Positions 9,181-19,061 of a stretch of 36,329 bases of DNA are shown piece by piece (position 1 is the stretch's first letter; each line of letters opens with the position of its first letter). This stretch comes from Rhodothermaceae bacterium (GTDB taxonomy: Bacteria; Bacteroidota; Rhodothermia; Rhodothermales; JAHQVL01): the NCBI GenBank assembly GCA_019634345.1, contig JAHQVL010000021.1:1-36329 (forward strand), read 5' to 3'. A program made the position numbers and the translations under genes. The notes below the pieces were generated by a model. The model made no database searches. It was not told where the DNA came from and saw only the letters and a program-made list of their open reading frames with translations.

Positions 9181-9624
9181 ATGAGTGAAACCTTGATGGC
9201 CAAGGAGCCTTATGTCTCTTCGTCCACGCAAGAGACTCGGCTGTTGGGCTCACGCTTTGCTGAGAAGTTGAAGGAGAGAAAAATTGTCGCGTTGTATGGG
9301 ACATTGGGAGCGGGGAAAACAGAGTTTGTGAAGGGCATATGCGAAGGCCTCGGAATCGATGAGTCGACAGTAAATAGCCCCACCTTTACGCTAGTGAATG
9401 AATATAATTCTGATGGGCAGGTGGTGTATCATTTCGACGCCTATCGGTTGAAGTCTATTTATGAGTTTTACGAGCTTGGTTATCACGATTATTTCTTTGG
9501 AGATGGGGTTTGCTTGATAGAGTGGCCGGATCGGGTTGAGGAATTGCTTCCTGAAGATATTTGGCGGATTCAGTTTACCCACCTTGGCGAAGATAAAAGG
9601 GAGCTGTTGTTGATGGATGAGTAA
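9181..9624 (+). CDS. tRNA threonylcarbamoyladenosine biosynthesis ATPase TsaE
   Basis: A 147-residue P-loop ATPase with Walker A GTLGAGKT at residues 40-47, the family signatures SPTFTLVNEY and HFDAYRL, and IEWPDR near the end. With TsaB and TsaD it completes t6A at position 37 of ANN-decoding tRNAs, in the cytoplasm. A TAAGGA sequence sits a few bases before the ATG, one of the few recognisable Shine-Dalgarno sequences in the window. It starts 6 bases after porX, so the two are probably co-transcribed. Length and motifs are complete. Confidence 0.95.
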   Translation: MSETLMAKEPYVSSSTQETRLLGSRFAEKLKERKIVALYGTLGAGKTEFVKGICEGLGIDESTVNSPTFTLVNEYNSDGQVVYHFDAYRLKSIYEFYELGYHDYFFGDGVCLIEWPDRVEELLPEDIWRIQFTHLGEDKRELLLMDE

Positions 9625-9640
9625 CTCCCGGGGTTGAGCA

Positions 9641-10939
9641 ATGAACGAAGCAGAACAGTATCTCTTTTCCTTACCCCGTTTTTCCGAGAAGGGCGAGGAG
9701 GCACTCAAGTATGGCCTGGAGCGATTTAGAAGGGTCCTTTCAGAGTTAGGTGATCCACATCGTGCAGCACCCATCATTCATCTAGCCGGTACGAACGGAA
9801 AAGGGTCTACGGCTTCCTACATCGCATCCATCGCGACCTGTTTAGGGGCACGTGTTGGGCTCCATACCTCGCCTCATTTGTTTGCCGTTTCCGAGCGGAT
9901 GCGTGTTGATGGGAAGCCGGCTCCTTCAGAGTGGTTGGCACGCCGTATAATGCAATGCAAGCCCGTATTTGATGCGCATACAGTCAGTTTCTTTGAGGCC
10001 ACAGTGGCTTTGAGTTTCTTGTTTTTCGCTGAGGAAGGCGTGGATCTGTGCGTGATTGAAACCGGCCTGGGCGGGAGGTTGGATGCGACCAATGTTGTAG
10101 ACTCAGCTATTACCGTGATTACTTCGATAGGGTATGATCACATGGGTATATTAGGGAATACGCTTGAAGCGATAGCTCGGGAGAAAAGCGGGATTATCAA
10201 GACGGGCGTTCCAATTATATCGGCTGTAGCTGACGAACGTGCACGGCTGGTAGTTCAGCAAACAGCTCTTGAAAAAAACGCCCCGTTTCATGACGTCTAT
10301 AAGGAGGTGATGTGGCAGGATGAAACCCGGGATCCGGTTACTACAAGTGGTGTGTTCAGAACCCCAGTAATGGAATACGGCTCGATGATGTTAGGCTTGC
10401 CGGGGCGTCATCAATTCGTCAATGTTGCCGCTGCTTTAAGAGTTATTGAGACTTTTTTTCCGAAGGAGAGGCTGGACGTGAAGTCTATACATACAGGTAT
10501 TCGCTCTGTTTGTGAGGTAGCGGGACTACGTGGTCGCCTCGATGTAATACAAAAGGAACCGCTTATTGTCTTGGACGTTAGCCACAATTACGACAGTTTG
10601 AGTGTTTCGCTTCAGTATGTAAAAGAAGCAATAGCACTCCGATCGGGGCATCTCTTTGTGGCGTTTGGCACGATGCGTGATAAGGATATTCGTCAGATGG
10701 CCTCTCTGCTGGCAGAACAAAAGGCACAGTTATTTGTAGTGCCGATTCATACAGATAGAGCGTTACCTCCTGGTGACACTATACAATATATGGCGAGTGC
10801 CGGAGTACCTGCTCAAGCGGTAACTAACGCGCAGCATGCTCTACAGCTTTTTTCCGAAATAGCACGTCCTGAGGATGGTCTGTTAATTACCGGCTCGCAT
10901 CTTGTAGTATCTCAACTTCCAGTACACTTGTTAAAATAA
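9641..10939 (+). CDS. Folylpolyglutamate synthase / dihydrofolate synthase FolC
   Basis: A 432-residue Mur-ligase-family enzyme that adds glutamate to folates and, in the bifunctional form, to dihydropteroate. Visible motifs are the P-loop GTNGKGS (residues 50-56), ETGLGGRLDATNV, and SIGYDHMGILGNTLEAIARE followed by KSGI. The usual D-x-A-H-N motif of the C-terminal domain reads DVSHN, a conservative Ala-to-Ser change. It starts 16 bases after tsaE and is likely the third gene of the porX-tsaE-folC cluster. No clear intrinsic terminator follows. Whether it has both activities cannot be decided from sequence alone. Confidence 0.94.
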   Translation: MNEAEQYLFSLPRFSEKGEEALKYGLERFRRVLSELGDPHRAAPIIHLAGTNGKGSTASYIASIATCLGARVGLHTSPHLFAVSERMRVDGKPAPSEWLARRIMQCKPVFDAHTVSFFEATVALSFLFFAEEGVDLCVIETGLGGRLDATNVVDSAITVITSIGYDHMGILGNTLEAIAREKSGIIKTGVPIISAVADERARLVVQQTALEKNAPFHDVYKEVMWQDETRDPVTTSGVFRTPVMEYGSMMLGLPGRHQFVNVAAALRVIETFFPKERLDVKSIHTGIRSVCEVAGLRGRLDVIQKEPLIVLDVSHNYDSLSVSLQYVKEAIALRSGHLFVAFGTMRDKDIRQMASLLAEQKAQLFVVPIHTDRALPPGDTIQYMASAGVPAQAVTNAQHALQLFSEIARPEDGLLITGSHLVVSQLPVHLLK

Positions 10940-11553
10940 ATGCGGTTGTTCAATTGAGCTATTGGTACAACGTAGTACTCACTCAAGAGCCGCCGTATCG
11001 TTAACTGAACGAAGAATTGTAGGCGATTGGATATATTCAGTAGTTATGGGTGAAGCAGATGGGCCTCTTGTAAGAGGATGTGAGGATTTCTGCTCTTAAA
11101 GGCAGTATCTACAGCATAAAATTACCTGAGAGTTAGCCCATCATGTGGAGAATTTGCTTAGAAAAATTGTCAAGAGCTGTAAAAATTCCTAGAAGTAGAA
11201 CATGATTCGTTGAATTTAGAGGAATAAGCCCTATCTTAAGGAGAACAGCATTTCGAAAGAAAGCTAATAGAGCCATGTGTTCCCTCCTGAAACTTTGCTA
11301 AGAACACAAAGGGCTTTGCATTCAACGAAATTCCTGCCTACCTCCCTTATAGAATATTTCCGTTTGGCCTAATTTCCAGCACGTACATGGAACATTCTGT
11401 GAGCCGGATTGCATAGCGCAAATTGTGCAGTTGAGAGTGTATACAATAGGATTTGCTGTCACACGAATGTTTAATCAAGCCAAACAGACTAGAAATTACC
11501 CACACAATAGTTAGCAACTATAATAGCGTGCGTATAGCTTCTTGTTACGCGTT
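10940..11553. other. 614-base gap between folC and rho, no gene recognised
   Basis: No protein gene or tRNA could be supported. A possible folded element lies at 11058-11142: an outer 7-bp helix (GATGGGC with GCCCATC) encloses two short hairpins. The rest is AT-leaning and without clear repeats. In other bacteria rho has a long autoregulated leader, so part of this may be rho 5' untranslated region; that is inference. Confidence 0.5.
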
Positions 11554-13518
11554 ATGAATATTTCAGAATTAAAAAGTAAAAAATTAGCCGATCTTAGAGA
11601 CATCGCTCGAAGTCTTGGACTCACAGGTTACTCAGGTTTGCGTAAGCAGGATTTAATTTATTTGATCCTAGAGACGGAGGCAGAGGTAGAATCTACACGA
11701 AGGGACGCTCCTGTTGCGGCAGAAGCATCGGCCCCGCAGGCAGAAAAGGCCCCAAGGCCCGCAGCCGAGCCTGCTACAAAAGAAAAGAAACGAGGTGGAA
11801 ATCCGAAAGAAAACGGAGGGGCCTCTTCAGGGCATTTCTCGAAGGCAACTCGCGAATACAACGATCACCCGGATAATGGTGAAGAAATGAACGAATATAA
11901 TCAATCAGATGGGGCGAGAGCAGATTCGCCGCCGCCATCCAGAAAGGATACTTCAAGATCTAGACCGAACCGGCGTGGTTCAAGGGGTAGTACATCACGC
12001 GGGAATACAGATGTTCGGGACAAATCTCCTGGCGACCGTTCAGGTAGAAACTCGAATGATCGTATGGGGCTCAAAAAAAATAGCGATCGTAAACAGTCCA
12101 AAAAATCCGAAATGCGTTACGAACAGCGTAAAGGCAACGGCCGAAATTCCAGTCGCGATAATCGAGACAGCCGGGACAGCCGTGATAGCCGAGACAACAG
12201 AGATAGTCGCTCATCCCGCCATGACCGCGACAACAGGCGTAGTGATTCTCGCATGCGAGATAACAGACGCGATAACAAGAGAGACGGAGGAAACTCCCAC
12301 TCTCGTAAGCGTAAGCATCCGGGCCAAAAGGAGGAGCATCGCCGCCGAGTGTATGAAGGCCGCCCAGAGTATATGGCTGCCTACGACCCGAATCGAACGG
12401 AACTAGAGGGGATGATCAATAAGGTGGGTGTGCTTGAAGTTCTACCCGATGGGTATGGCTTCCTCCGCTCCAGCGAATATAATTATCTCCCCAGCCCTGA
12501 CGACATTTATGTCTCACCCTCTCAGATCAAGCGATTTAGCTTGCGATTGGGTGACACAGTAGATGGCGAAGTTCGTCCTCCGAAAGAAGGCGAGCGTTTC
12601 TTTGCTCTGATCCAGGTGAACAGCATTAATGGGCGTACACCTGCTGAGCTAGAAGAGCGCTCCAGCTTCGACTACCTAACCCCACTCTATCCAGAAGATC
12701 AACTGATCCTGGAATACCATCCAACCGACTATAGCATGCGGATCATGGATCTGTTTGCTCCTATCGGGAAAGGGCAGCGTGGCCTCATCGTTGCGCAGCC
12801 TAAAACGGGTAAAACGATTTTGCTTCAGAAGATTGCGAATGCAATCACTGCCAACCACCCCGAAGCGTACCTGATCATTCTGTTGGTCGATGAACGGCCT
12901 GAAGAGGTGACAGATACTGAACGGAATGTACAGGCTGAAGTAATCTCTTCTACATTCGATCAAGAGCCTGAGCGCCATGTTGAAGTGGCGGACATTGTTC
13001 TTGAAAAAGCAAAACGGCTTGTTGAGGCAGGGCAGGATGTAGTTATCCTCCTTGATTCTATCACTCGCCTGGCTCGAGCACATAACTCTGTAACTCCAAA
13101 TACGGGTAAAACACTCTCTGGTGGTATGGAGGCAGGTGCGCTTAGAGGACCCAAACGGTTCTTTGGTGCAGCTCGAAATGTAGAAGAAGGTGGATCATTG
13201 ACTATCATTGGAACGGCACTGATTGATACAGGTAGCCGTATGGATGAAGTTATCTTTGAAGAGTTCAAAGGTACGGGTAATATGGAGCTGGTTCTCTCAC
13301 GAGAAATGGCGGACCGGCGAATTTTCCCCGCGATGGATACTGTTAAGTCTGGCACGCGACGTGAAGAATTGTTACTTTCCGATGCGCGTTTAAGTCGTGT
13401 GTGGATCTTGCGTAAGCTGTTAGCTGATATGGATTCTGTTCAAGCAATGACATTTTTGCTTGATAGAATGCGAGGAACGCGTGATAACGACGAATTCCTC
13501 GTAGTCATGAATTCGTAG
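11554..13518 (+). CDS. Transcription termination factor Rho with long disordered insert
   Basis: Hexameric RNA-dependent ATPase that releases transcripts from RNA polymerase. Starting at the ATG at 11554 gives 654 residues; an upstream in-frame TTG (11542) is less likely. Domains: Rho_N helical domain (about 1-45); a low-complexity insert of about 220 residues (46-266), first Ala/Pro/Glu-rich and then dominated by Arg, Asp, Asn and Ser with repeated RDS/RDN triplets; the OB-type RNA-binding domain ([15 protein letters not shown]); and the RecA-type motor with Walker A AQPKTGKT (414-421), Walker [12 protein letters not shown] (495-505) and the R-loop [12 protein letters not shown]. Bacteroidota Rho proteins often carry such inserts; the one in B. 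thetaiotaomicron is known to drive phase separation. The serine and arginine codons in the repeat vary, so it is old or selected rather than a fresh slippage product. Confidence 0.97.
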   Translation: MNISELKSKKLADLRDIARSLGLTGYSGLRKQDLIYLILETEAEVESTRRDAPVAAEASAPQAEKAPRPAAEPATKEKKRGGNPKENGGASSGHFSKATREYNDHPDNGEEMNEYNQSDGARADSPPPSRKDTSRSRPNRRGSRGSTSRGNTDVRDKSPGDRSGRNSNDRMGLKKNSDRKQSKKSEMRYEQRKGNGRNSSRDNRDSRDSRDSRDNRDSRSSRHDRDNRRSDSRMRDNRRDNKRDGGNSHSRKRKHPGQKEEHRRRVYEGRPEYMAAYDPNRTELEGMINKVGVLEVLPDGYGFLRSSEYNYLPSPDDIYVSPSQIKRFSLRLGDTVDGEVRPPKEGERFFALIQVNSINGRTPAELEERSSFDYLTPLYPEDQLILEYHPTDYSMRIMDLFAPIGKGQRGLIVAQPKTGKTILLQKIANAITANHPEAYLIILLVDERPEEVTDTERNVQAEVISSTFDQEPERHVEVADIVLEKAKRLVEAGQDVVILLDSITRLARAHNSVTPNTGKTLSGGMEAGALRGPKRFFGAARNVEEGGSLTIIGTALIDTGSRMDEVIFEEFKGTGNMELVLSREMADRRIFPAMDTVKSGTRREELLLSDARLSRVWILRKLLADMDSVQAMTFLLDRMRGTRDNDEFLVVMNS

Positions 13519-13552
13519 TACTAGCTCTGCGTATACAGGCTACCCCCAAACT

Positions 13553-13583
13553 GGCATTGCCAAAAAACAGGGCATTGCCAAAA
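13553..13583. repeat. Tandem copies of GGCATTGCCAAAA before the HAD gene
   Basis: The 13-base sequence GGCATTGCCAAAA occurs at 13553-13565 and again at 13571-13583, a period of 18 bases. Each copy contains the odd-centred palindrome GGCA-T-TGCC. They occupy most of the 72-base gap between rho and the HAD gene, ending 7 bases before its start codon. Two phased palindromes could be an operator or short RNA hairpins; function is unknown. Confidence 0.55.
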
Positions 13584-13590
13584 CCCCAAG

Positions 13591-14370
13591 TTGGATATCG
13601 TGGAGATACAGGCCTTATTCTTTGATATGGACGGTGTGCTCGTGGATGTTTCACGATCTTACCGGCGTGCTATTGAGCAAACTGTATCGCATTTTACAGG
13701 ACGCGAAATAGAAACTGGAACGATTCAGAGATATAAAAATCTCGGTGGTTTCAACGATGATTGGAAGTTAACCCATGCTATTGTTTCTGATGCGGGTATC
13801 AGCGTGTCGTTTGGGCGAATCATTGAAGAGTTTCAGAAGCATTATCGCGGAGAAAATTGGGACGGCTTTATAGCCGAAGAAGAGCCCATGATCAAAATAC
13901 GTACCCTGGATGAATTGGGTTCAGGGCAGCGGATTTTAGGCGTGGTGACAGGTCGGCCAGGTGCTGAAGCAAATTGGACGATTGATCGGTTTGGGTGGAA
14001 AAAATACTTCCCGCTCGTTATTCCTAAAGAAAAGCAGGAAGGCCGCGAAAAACCAGATCCCTATCCTTTGCAGAGGGCGCTGGCTATTCTTGATGCTGCT
14101 GGTCGTAAAGTTGAGCCCGAGTCCTCTGTGTATGTAGGAGACTCTGTAGATGATATGAAGGCAGCTCGGGCTACTGGGATGTGGGCGATAGGTGTTGTGC
14201 CTCCTTATCTGGATGCCGAGAGCCATACCAAAGTGTTAGAGGATGCTGGCGCACATCACGTCATTCACGATCCTAACATGTTGCTTGAAGTGATGGACAA
14301 CTTCGTGGAGCTGGTTGTACCTGAGCCTGTTAGTGATGAAGAGGATGAGGCTTCGACGGCAGAGCAATAA
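13591..14370 (+). CDS. HAD superfamily (subfamily IA) phosphatase-like hydrolase
   Basis: A 259-residue haloacid dehalogenase-like hydrolase. Motif I is FFDMDGVLVD (nucleophile D12, acid D14), a VTGRPG motif II region follows, then REKPDPYPL with the motif III lysine, and motif IV VGDSVDDMKAA. An alpha-helical cap lies between motif I and II (about 20-110), as in the phosphoglycolate phosphatase-like group; the start DMDGVLVDVSRSYRRAIE resembles a conserved uncharacterised HAD-IA family. The C-terminal tail is acidic. The only in-frame starts are TTG (13591) and GTG (13600); no ATG is available, so initiation may be weak. It follows rho by 72 bases. The substrate is unknown. Confidence 0.88.
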   Translation: MDIVEIQALFFDMDGVLVDVSRSYRRAIEQTVSHFTGREIETGTIQRYKNLGGFNDDWKLTHAIVSDAGISVSFGRIIEEFQKHYRGENWDGFIAEEEPMIKIRTLDELGSGQRILGVVTGRPGAEANWTIDRFGWKKYFPLVIPKEKQEGREKPDPYPLQRALAILDAAGRKVEPESSVYVGDSVDDMKAARATGMWAIGVVPPYLDAESHTKVLEDAGAHHVIHDPNMLLEVMDNFVELVVPEPVSDEEDEASTAEQ

Positions 14371-14437
14371 ATCCAGCTACCTTGACCTGATTTTCTGGTT
14401 GATCTAATTGTATAACCGCCCTCTCTACTCAGTAGAA

Positions 14438-15643
14438 CTAGCCTTCGCTTCCATCGGGTTCAGGTATAAACTGCCACACTACGAAGGCCATGGCCATCAT
14501 TCCAATCGCACCTAATAGCGTGTTGCTAAAGTAGCCGTAATCGCCAAATCGTTCGTATACAAATCCGGCCAATGCACTTCCTGAAGCCATACCCACTTGT
14601 CCAATTGCGATAGATAGGCTCATCAAGATACCTCTTCGGTCTGCACTAACCAGTGCGGTGATAAGGGCTTGAAAGGGACTGATTCTCATAGCGATCATCA
14701 CCATCGCAAGCCCGAAGAACGCGTACGCCATCCATTTTCCATCGACTACAAGTGTAGTGGCAACCATAATAATACTGAGGCCGATACACGAACTGATGAT
14801 CAGTGGTTTACGGCCCACTCTGTCTGATACCCGGCCGGCGAGGGGGCCCGTCAATACGTTCATGACCCCTCCGATTAAGAAAAGAAATACGATATCGTTG
14901 TTGGATAACAGGACCTCCGTTTCCAACCAGGTGGGTAGGAAAACAAGGTATAGACCGATACCTGAGAACATCAGTGTATATGCTGCTGCCGCCGCTACGA
15001 TCTTGGTTTCTTTGAGTAGCTGTGCGTAATTGCTGATGGACCGGCTGATAGTAAGCGGGCCTTTGCTTCTCTTGACATCGGGTTGTGGGACGAATTGCGC
15101 AACCAGGAGAAGTGCTATTAACATGGCAATGCCATAAACGATAAATGGCCATCGAAAGCTGAGTATTCCGGCGAGGAATTTACCTAGAGGAATGCCTACA
15201 ATTTGTCCCGCAGCAACGCCGCTCATCACCCATCCATTTGCCCATCCTCTGCGTTCATAGGGAAAATAGTCTCCCACGTAGGCAACGGCCGCGCCGCTAA
15301 GCATCCCCCCTGCCGAGCCTGCAAGAATCCGGACAGCCAACAGGCTCATAAAGCTATTGGCAATGGCATGTAGGAAGAGCGCAAATGACATCGCGGCGCA
15401 TCCCAGTAGTAGAATGCGACGCCTGCCCAGCTTGTCTGAAATTGGACCTGTCATCAGAGCAAACATGCCTAGGAAGAGCGCATAGGCCGTCACTAATAAG
15501 CTCAACCGGCTTTCTGGGACGTTGATTTCAGCACTGATGTTGGGAAGTATGGGGGAGATGATGATAACCTGGCTGCTAGCAGCAAACACCATCAACCAGA
15601 GGGCAAAAATAATTAAATGAGGATTCGATGTGTCTTGTCTCAA
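14438..15643 (-). CDS. Major facilitator superfamily transporter
   Basis: A 401-residue membrane protein with about 12 hydrophobic helices in two halves. The MFS motif A appears after TM2 (GPISDKLGRRRILLLG), and the equivalent loop of the second half is AGRVSDRVGRKPLI. The pattern fits drug:H+ antiporter-like members (Bcr/CflA or arabinose-efflux group), but the substrate cannot be named. The gene converges with the HAD gene (67-base gap). The start codon appears to be TTG at 15643: an in-frame stop lies 30 bases upstream and no ATG occurs before the first helix. It is a single gene; the 289-base gap to the TonB-dependent receptor gene shows nothing I can name. Confidence 0.9.
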   Translation of the reverse strand: MRQDTSNPHLIIFALWLMVFAASSQVIIISPILPNISAEINVPESRLSLLVTAYALFLGMFALMTGPISDKLGRRRILLLGCAAMSFALFLHAIANSFMSLLAVRILAGSAGGMLSGAAVAYVGDYFPYERRGWANGWVMSGVAAGQIVGIPLGKFLAGILSFRWPFIVYGIAMLIALLLVAQFVPQPDVKRSKGPLTISRSISNYAQLLKETKIVAAAAAYTLMFSGIGLYLVFLPTWLETEVLLSNNDIVFLFLIGGVMNVLTGPLAGRVSDRVGRKPLIISSCIGLSIIMVATTLVVDGKWMAYAFFGLAMVMIAMRISPFQALITALVSADRRGILMSLSIAIGQVGMASGSALAGFVYERFGDYGYFSNTLLGAIGMMAMAFVVWQFIPEPDGSEG

Positions 15644-15932
15644 TAGGTTGCTGCCCCGGATCTGGCCTTTTCAAATAGAGCAAGGTAGCACACCTCATGT
15701 ATGCCGAAGTTCCTTTTTTGTGGGGCGGCTTTGATGTTGAGTTGAGCAGAAATGGTTAAAGCAAGTCTTGTTGATTAAGGATGTATGAAATGACAGGGCT
15801 AGATGCACTAATTAATGATAGCGTAACAATCGGGTAATATGTCATTAATGTCCCCTTTCTACAATTCGTTGGTTTTTGATTGAAAAAATTCTCCTGACAT
15901 AAACGACCCGCCTCTAAAATTTAGATAGGATA

Positions 15933-18800
15933 ATGGCAAACCTCTCATGGTTATCACGAATGCTGATTGCAGCGTTCATGGTACTTGGTGTTCACGCTTC
16001 TGCTTTTGCTCAAGTAGGATCTATAAGCGGCGTGATTATCGACCAAGAAAATGGTGAAACACTAATCGGTGCAAACGTCCTGATAGAAGGGACAATGACC
16101 GGTTCTACAACGGATATTGATGGCCGTTTTCAAATCCCGGGGCTTGATCCTGGGTCATACACGTTAGTGATATCCTATATCGGATATAACACAATAACTG
16201 TTCAAAATGTAGAAGTCACAGAAAATGAGGTGACTTCGCTGGAAATGACGATGTCTCCTGAGGCGATCGGATTAGATGAAGTGGTGATTGAAGCAAGAGC
16301 GGTTCAAAATACGGAAGCCTCTTTGCTTAGAGACCGTCAGAAATCTATTTCTGTGAGCGATGCAATAAGCGCAGAAGCTATTTCTCGTTCAGGTAGTGGA
16401 GATGCCGCTAGTGCAATGACCAAGGTAACAGGCGCTTCTGTTGTGGGTGGGAAGTATGTGTTTATTCGAGGACTGGGTGATCGTTATTCGTCTACTCAGT
16501 TAAATGGTGCCGAGCTGCCGAGTGCCGATCCAAATAGAAAGTCTTTTCAGTTAGACCTGTTTCCTTCAAGCCTCCTCGATAACATTGTTACAACGAAGAC
16601 CTTTACTCCAGACAAACCCGGAAACTTTGCGGGAGGACTTGTTAACGTGGGCACCAAGGATTTTCCCGAGTCATTTACATTCCAGGTTTCTACATCGTCT
16701 TCTTACAATACCCGGTCAAGCCTTGCTGACAATTTTCTTACCTATTCAAGGAGTGAAAGTGACTGGTTAGGTTTTGATGATGGTCATCGTGACATCCCCG
16801 ATTTGTTAGCCGACCCTGATATTGAGATCCCTATCGAAATTGAAGCGCGGTTTGATCCTGAGAAAGCGGCACAGTTGGACTTGCTCTCTCGCTCGTTTCG
16901 GCCAGAGATGCAGCCTCGTGTAGATACTGCGCCCATTAACTCTGGTTTATCAATTGCTATTGGAAACCAGATTTCATTGGGTAATCGTCCCTTTGGATAC
17001 ACGGCGAGCTTTACCTACAACACGAGCGCAGGATTTTATGATGACGGATCTGCAGGTCGTTGGGAGTTGGTTGGTGGAAATGTAGAGCAGATCAATGCAT
17101 TGACTGCTCTCAGAAATCTTGGGGATATCCGAGCCAGCCAGGAGCGAAACTGGGGTGGCCTATTAACGCTCGCTTACAAGCTTCATGCGAACCATGAAGT
17201 TGTTGCTACCTACTTGAGAACGCAAAGTGGAGAATCTACATCACGATTCCTCGATGGATTCTGGGTAGATCTTTCGGGTAACTCGACTTTCCAGACTCGT
17301 GTGCTGAGTTACCAGGAGCGTAGCTTAAACTCATTGCAATTCAAGGGCGAGCATTACATAGGTGGAATTACAGCCGAGTGGAAAGCCTCGGTAGCTCGCA
17401 ATGAACAGGATGAGCCTGATCTTCGGTATTTCTCGAATCACTTCACTATTAACGGGGTGACTCAGGATACTGTATATCAGAAGCCGGCATCGCTGTATCC
17501 CGCGCCAACTCGTTTTTATCGCTTCTTGCAGGAGGACAATCAAAACTTCAGTCTTGACCTCTCTGTGCCATTCAAGTTTTCTGGATTAAGCAGTAAAGTG
17601 AAGTTTGGAGGAGCATACCTCAAAGTAGATCGAGACTTTAGAGAGCGTCGGTTTGAGTATCGCGAAGGAACGGGCTTTTCGTATACATCCTTCGATGGTG
17701 ATAACGATGCCTTCTTCGCTCAGGCTGGAATCGTAGATACCACCAGTACCGGGCTGTTCCGTTTTGGAAACACCATTGTTGATGCGTCCTCTGATCGGAG
17801 TAATTATGTCGGCGATCGAACCGTATCTGCTGCCTATGCGATGGTTGATTTACTCGTGAGCCAAAAAGTGCGGTTGATTGGAGGGGCACGATTCGAGGCA
17901 ACCAGAATGAACACGGTGAGCGAAGATGAAGATCTGACCCCTGGCCGCCTGGATAACGATGATATTCTACCATCTATCAATGTCGTGTATTCCCTCCAGG
18001 ATAACATGAACCTGCGTGCGGCTTATACACAAACACTTGCACGTCCAACATTCCGTGAATTGGCTCCTTATTCGACCTTTGACTTTGTAGGGGACTTTGT
18101 ATTCTCGGGTAACGCGACACTTAAGAGGACACTAGTAACAAACTATGATCTGCGCTGGGAGTGGTTCTTACGTCCTGGTGAAATCCTCGCGTTTAGTGGG
18201 TTCTACAAGAACTTTGAAAATCCCATTGAACGCGTAATTCTTACCAGTGTGGGCAATAATACATTGGGTATACAGAATGTGGACGAGGCCCGAGTATTTG
18301 GAATCGAAGTAGAAGCCAGAAAGCGCCTCGACTCCGTAAGCCCGTTTCTTAGTAACTTCCAGATTGGGGCCAATTTGTCCATTGTAGAGTCTCAAGTAGA
18401 TATTCCTGAAGAAGAACTTGCAATTATTCGCGCAGCTGATCCTGACCCTAGTACAACTCGTAACCTCGCTGGTCAATCTCCCTTCCTGGTCAATATTGAC
18501 TTAGCTTACGAGAACTACGAGAAAGGGACTGCCGCTAGCCTGTTTTATAACGTGTTTGGCGATCGCTTGCAAGTCGTTTCTGAAGGAGCTGCTCCAGACA
18601 TATTTGAACGTGCAAGAGGTACGTTGGACTTTATCGTATCTCAGCGTATTTGGAGGGGCATCAGTGCCAAGTTCTCGGCGAAAAACCTGACGGATAGTCC
18701 TACCAAGTGGAGCCAGGATTTCAAGAGTACAGAGTACCTGTATCAGCGATACGAAAACGGACGCACGTTTTCCCTCAGCTTTACATACAAAGTTGAGTAG
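15933..18800 (+). CDS. TonB-dependent receptor with carboxypeptidase-regulatory-like N-terminal domain
   Basis: A 955-residue outer-membrane receptor. A signal peptide (about 1-26, ending ASAFA) is followed by a CarboxypepD_reg-like beta sandwich (about 28-112: GSISGVIIDQENGETLIGAN, TDIDGRFQIPGLDPGSYTL), then the plug domain (about 130-260; YVFIRGLGDRYSSTQLNG) and a large beta barrel to the C-terminus (FSLSFTYKVE). Such receptors use TonB energy to bring a bound ligand into the periplasm. No SusD-like lipoprotein gene follows, so this is not a standard glycan locus. Instead the next gene encodes a duplicated secreted T9SS protein 261 bases downstream in the same orientation, suggesting a receptor/ligand-capture pair. 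The substrate is unknown. Confidence 0.93.
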   Translation: MANLSWLSRMLIAAFMVLGVHASAFAQVGSISGVIIDQENGETLIGANVLIEGTMTGSTTDIDGRFQIPGLDPGSYTLVISYIGYNTITVQNVEVTENEVTSLEMTMSPEAIGLDEVVIEARAVQNTEASLLRDRQKSISVSDAISAEAISRSGSGDAASAMTKVTGASVVGGKYVFIRGLGDRYSSTQLNGAELPSADPNRKSFQLDLFPSSLLDNIVTTKTFTPDKPGNFAGGLVNVGTKDFPESFTFQVSTSSSYNTRSSLADNFLTYSRSESDWLGFDDGHRDIPDLLADPDIEIPIEIEARFDPEKAAQLDLLSRSFRPEMQPRVDTAPINSGLSIAIGNQISLGNRPFGYTASFTYNTSAGFYDDGSAGRWELVGGNVEQINALTALRNLGDIRASQERNWGGLLTLAYKLHANHEVVATYLRTQSGESTSRFLDGFWVDLSGNSTFQTRVLSYQERSLNSLQFKGEHYIGGITAEWKASVARNEQDEPDLRYFSNHFTINGVTQDTVYQKPASLYPAPTRFYRFLQEDNQNFSLDLSVPFKFSGLSSKVKFGGAYLKVDRDFRERRFEYREGTGFSYTSFDGDNDAFFAQAGIVDTTSTGLFRFGNTIVDASSDRSNYVGDRTVSAAYAMVDLLVSQKVRLIGGARFEATRMNTVSEDEDLTPGRLDNDDILPSINVVYSLQDNMNLRAAYTQTLARPTFRELAPYSTFDFVGDFVFSGNATLKRTLVTNYDLRWEWFLRPGEILAFSGFYKNFENPIERVILTSVGNNTLGIQNVDEARVFGIEVEARKRLDSVSPFLSNFQIGANLSIVESQVDIPEEELAIIRAADPDPSTTRNLAGQSPFLVNIDLAYENYEKGTAASLFYNVFGDRLQVVSEGAAPDIFERARGTLDFIVSQRIWRGISAKFSAKNLTDSPTKWSQDFKSTEYLYQRYENGRTFSLSFTYKVE

Positions 18801-19061
18801 GCTCTTAACAGACAGATAACATCTGCTTTAAGATGGCTTAATTCAAAGGGTTTCTAATCTTAGTAGCTTTTGCCCAATCCCTAGTGATTTGCTTAGAGGA
18901 TATTTGCTGTCCAGTAAATAGAACCTCGACTCACCTAAGATAAAACCTCCACACCCAGAGTCCGCCTGACCTTTTGTAGGACACGCACTGATGTGAATAT
19001 CCAGGCTTGCTCTATCAATACATCCACGACACCTTTTTAACTAACCCTATAATCTATATCA

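Noticed and set aside
11058-11142. Possible tRNA
   Set aside because: A 7-bp end-pairing stem and suitable length drew attention, but no T-arm consensus, D-loop or anticodon arm of proper size is found on either strand.
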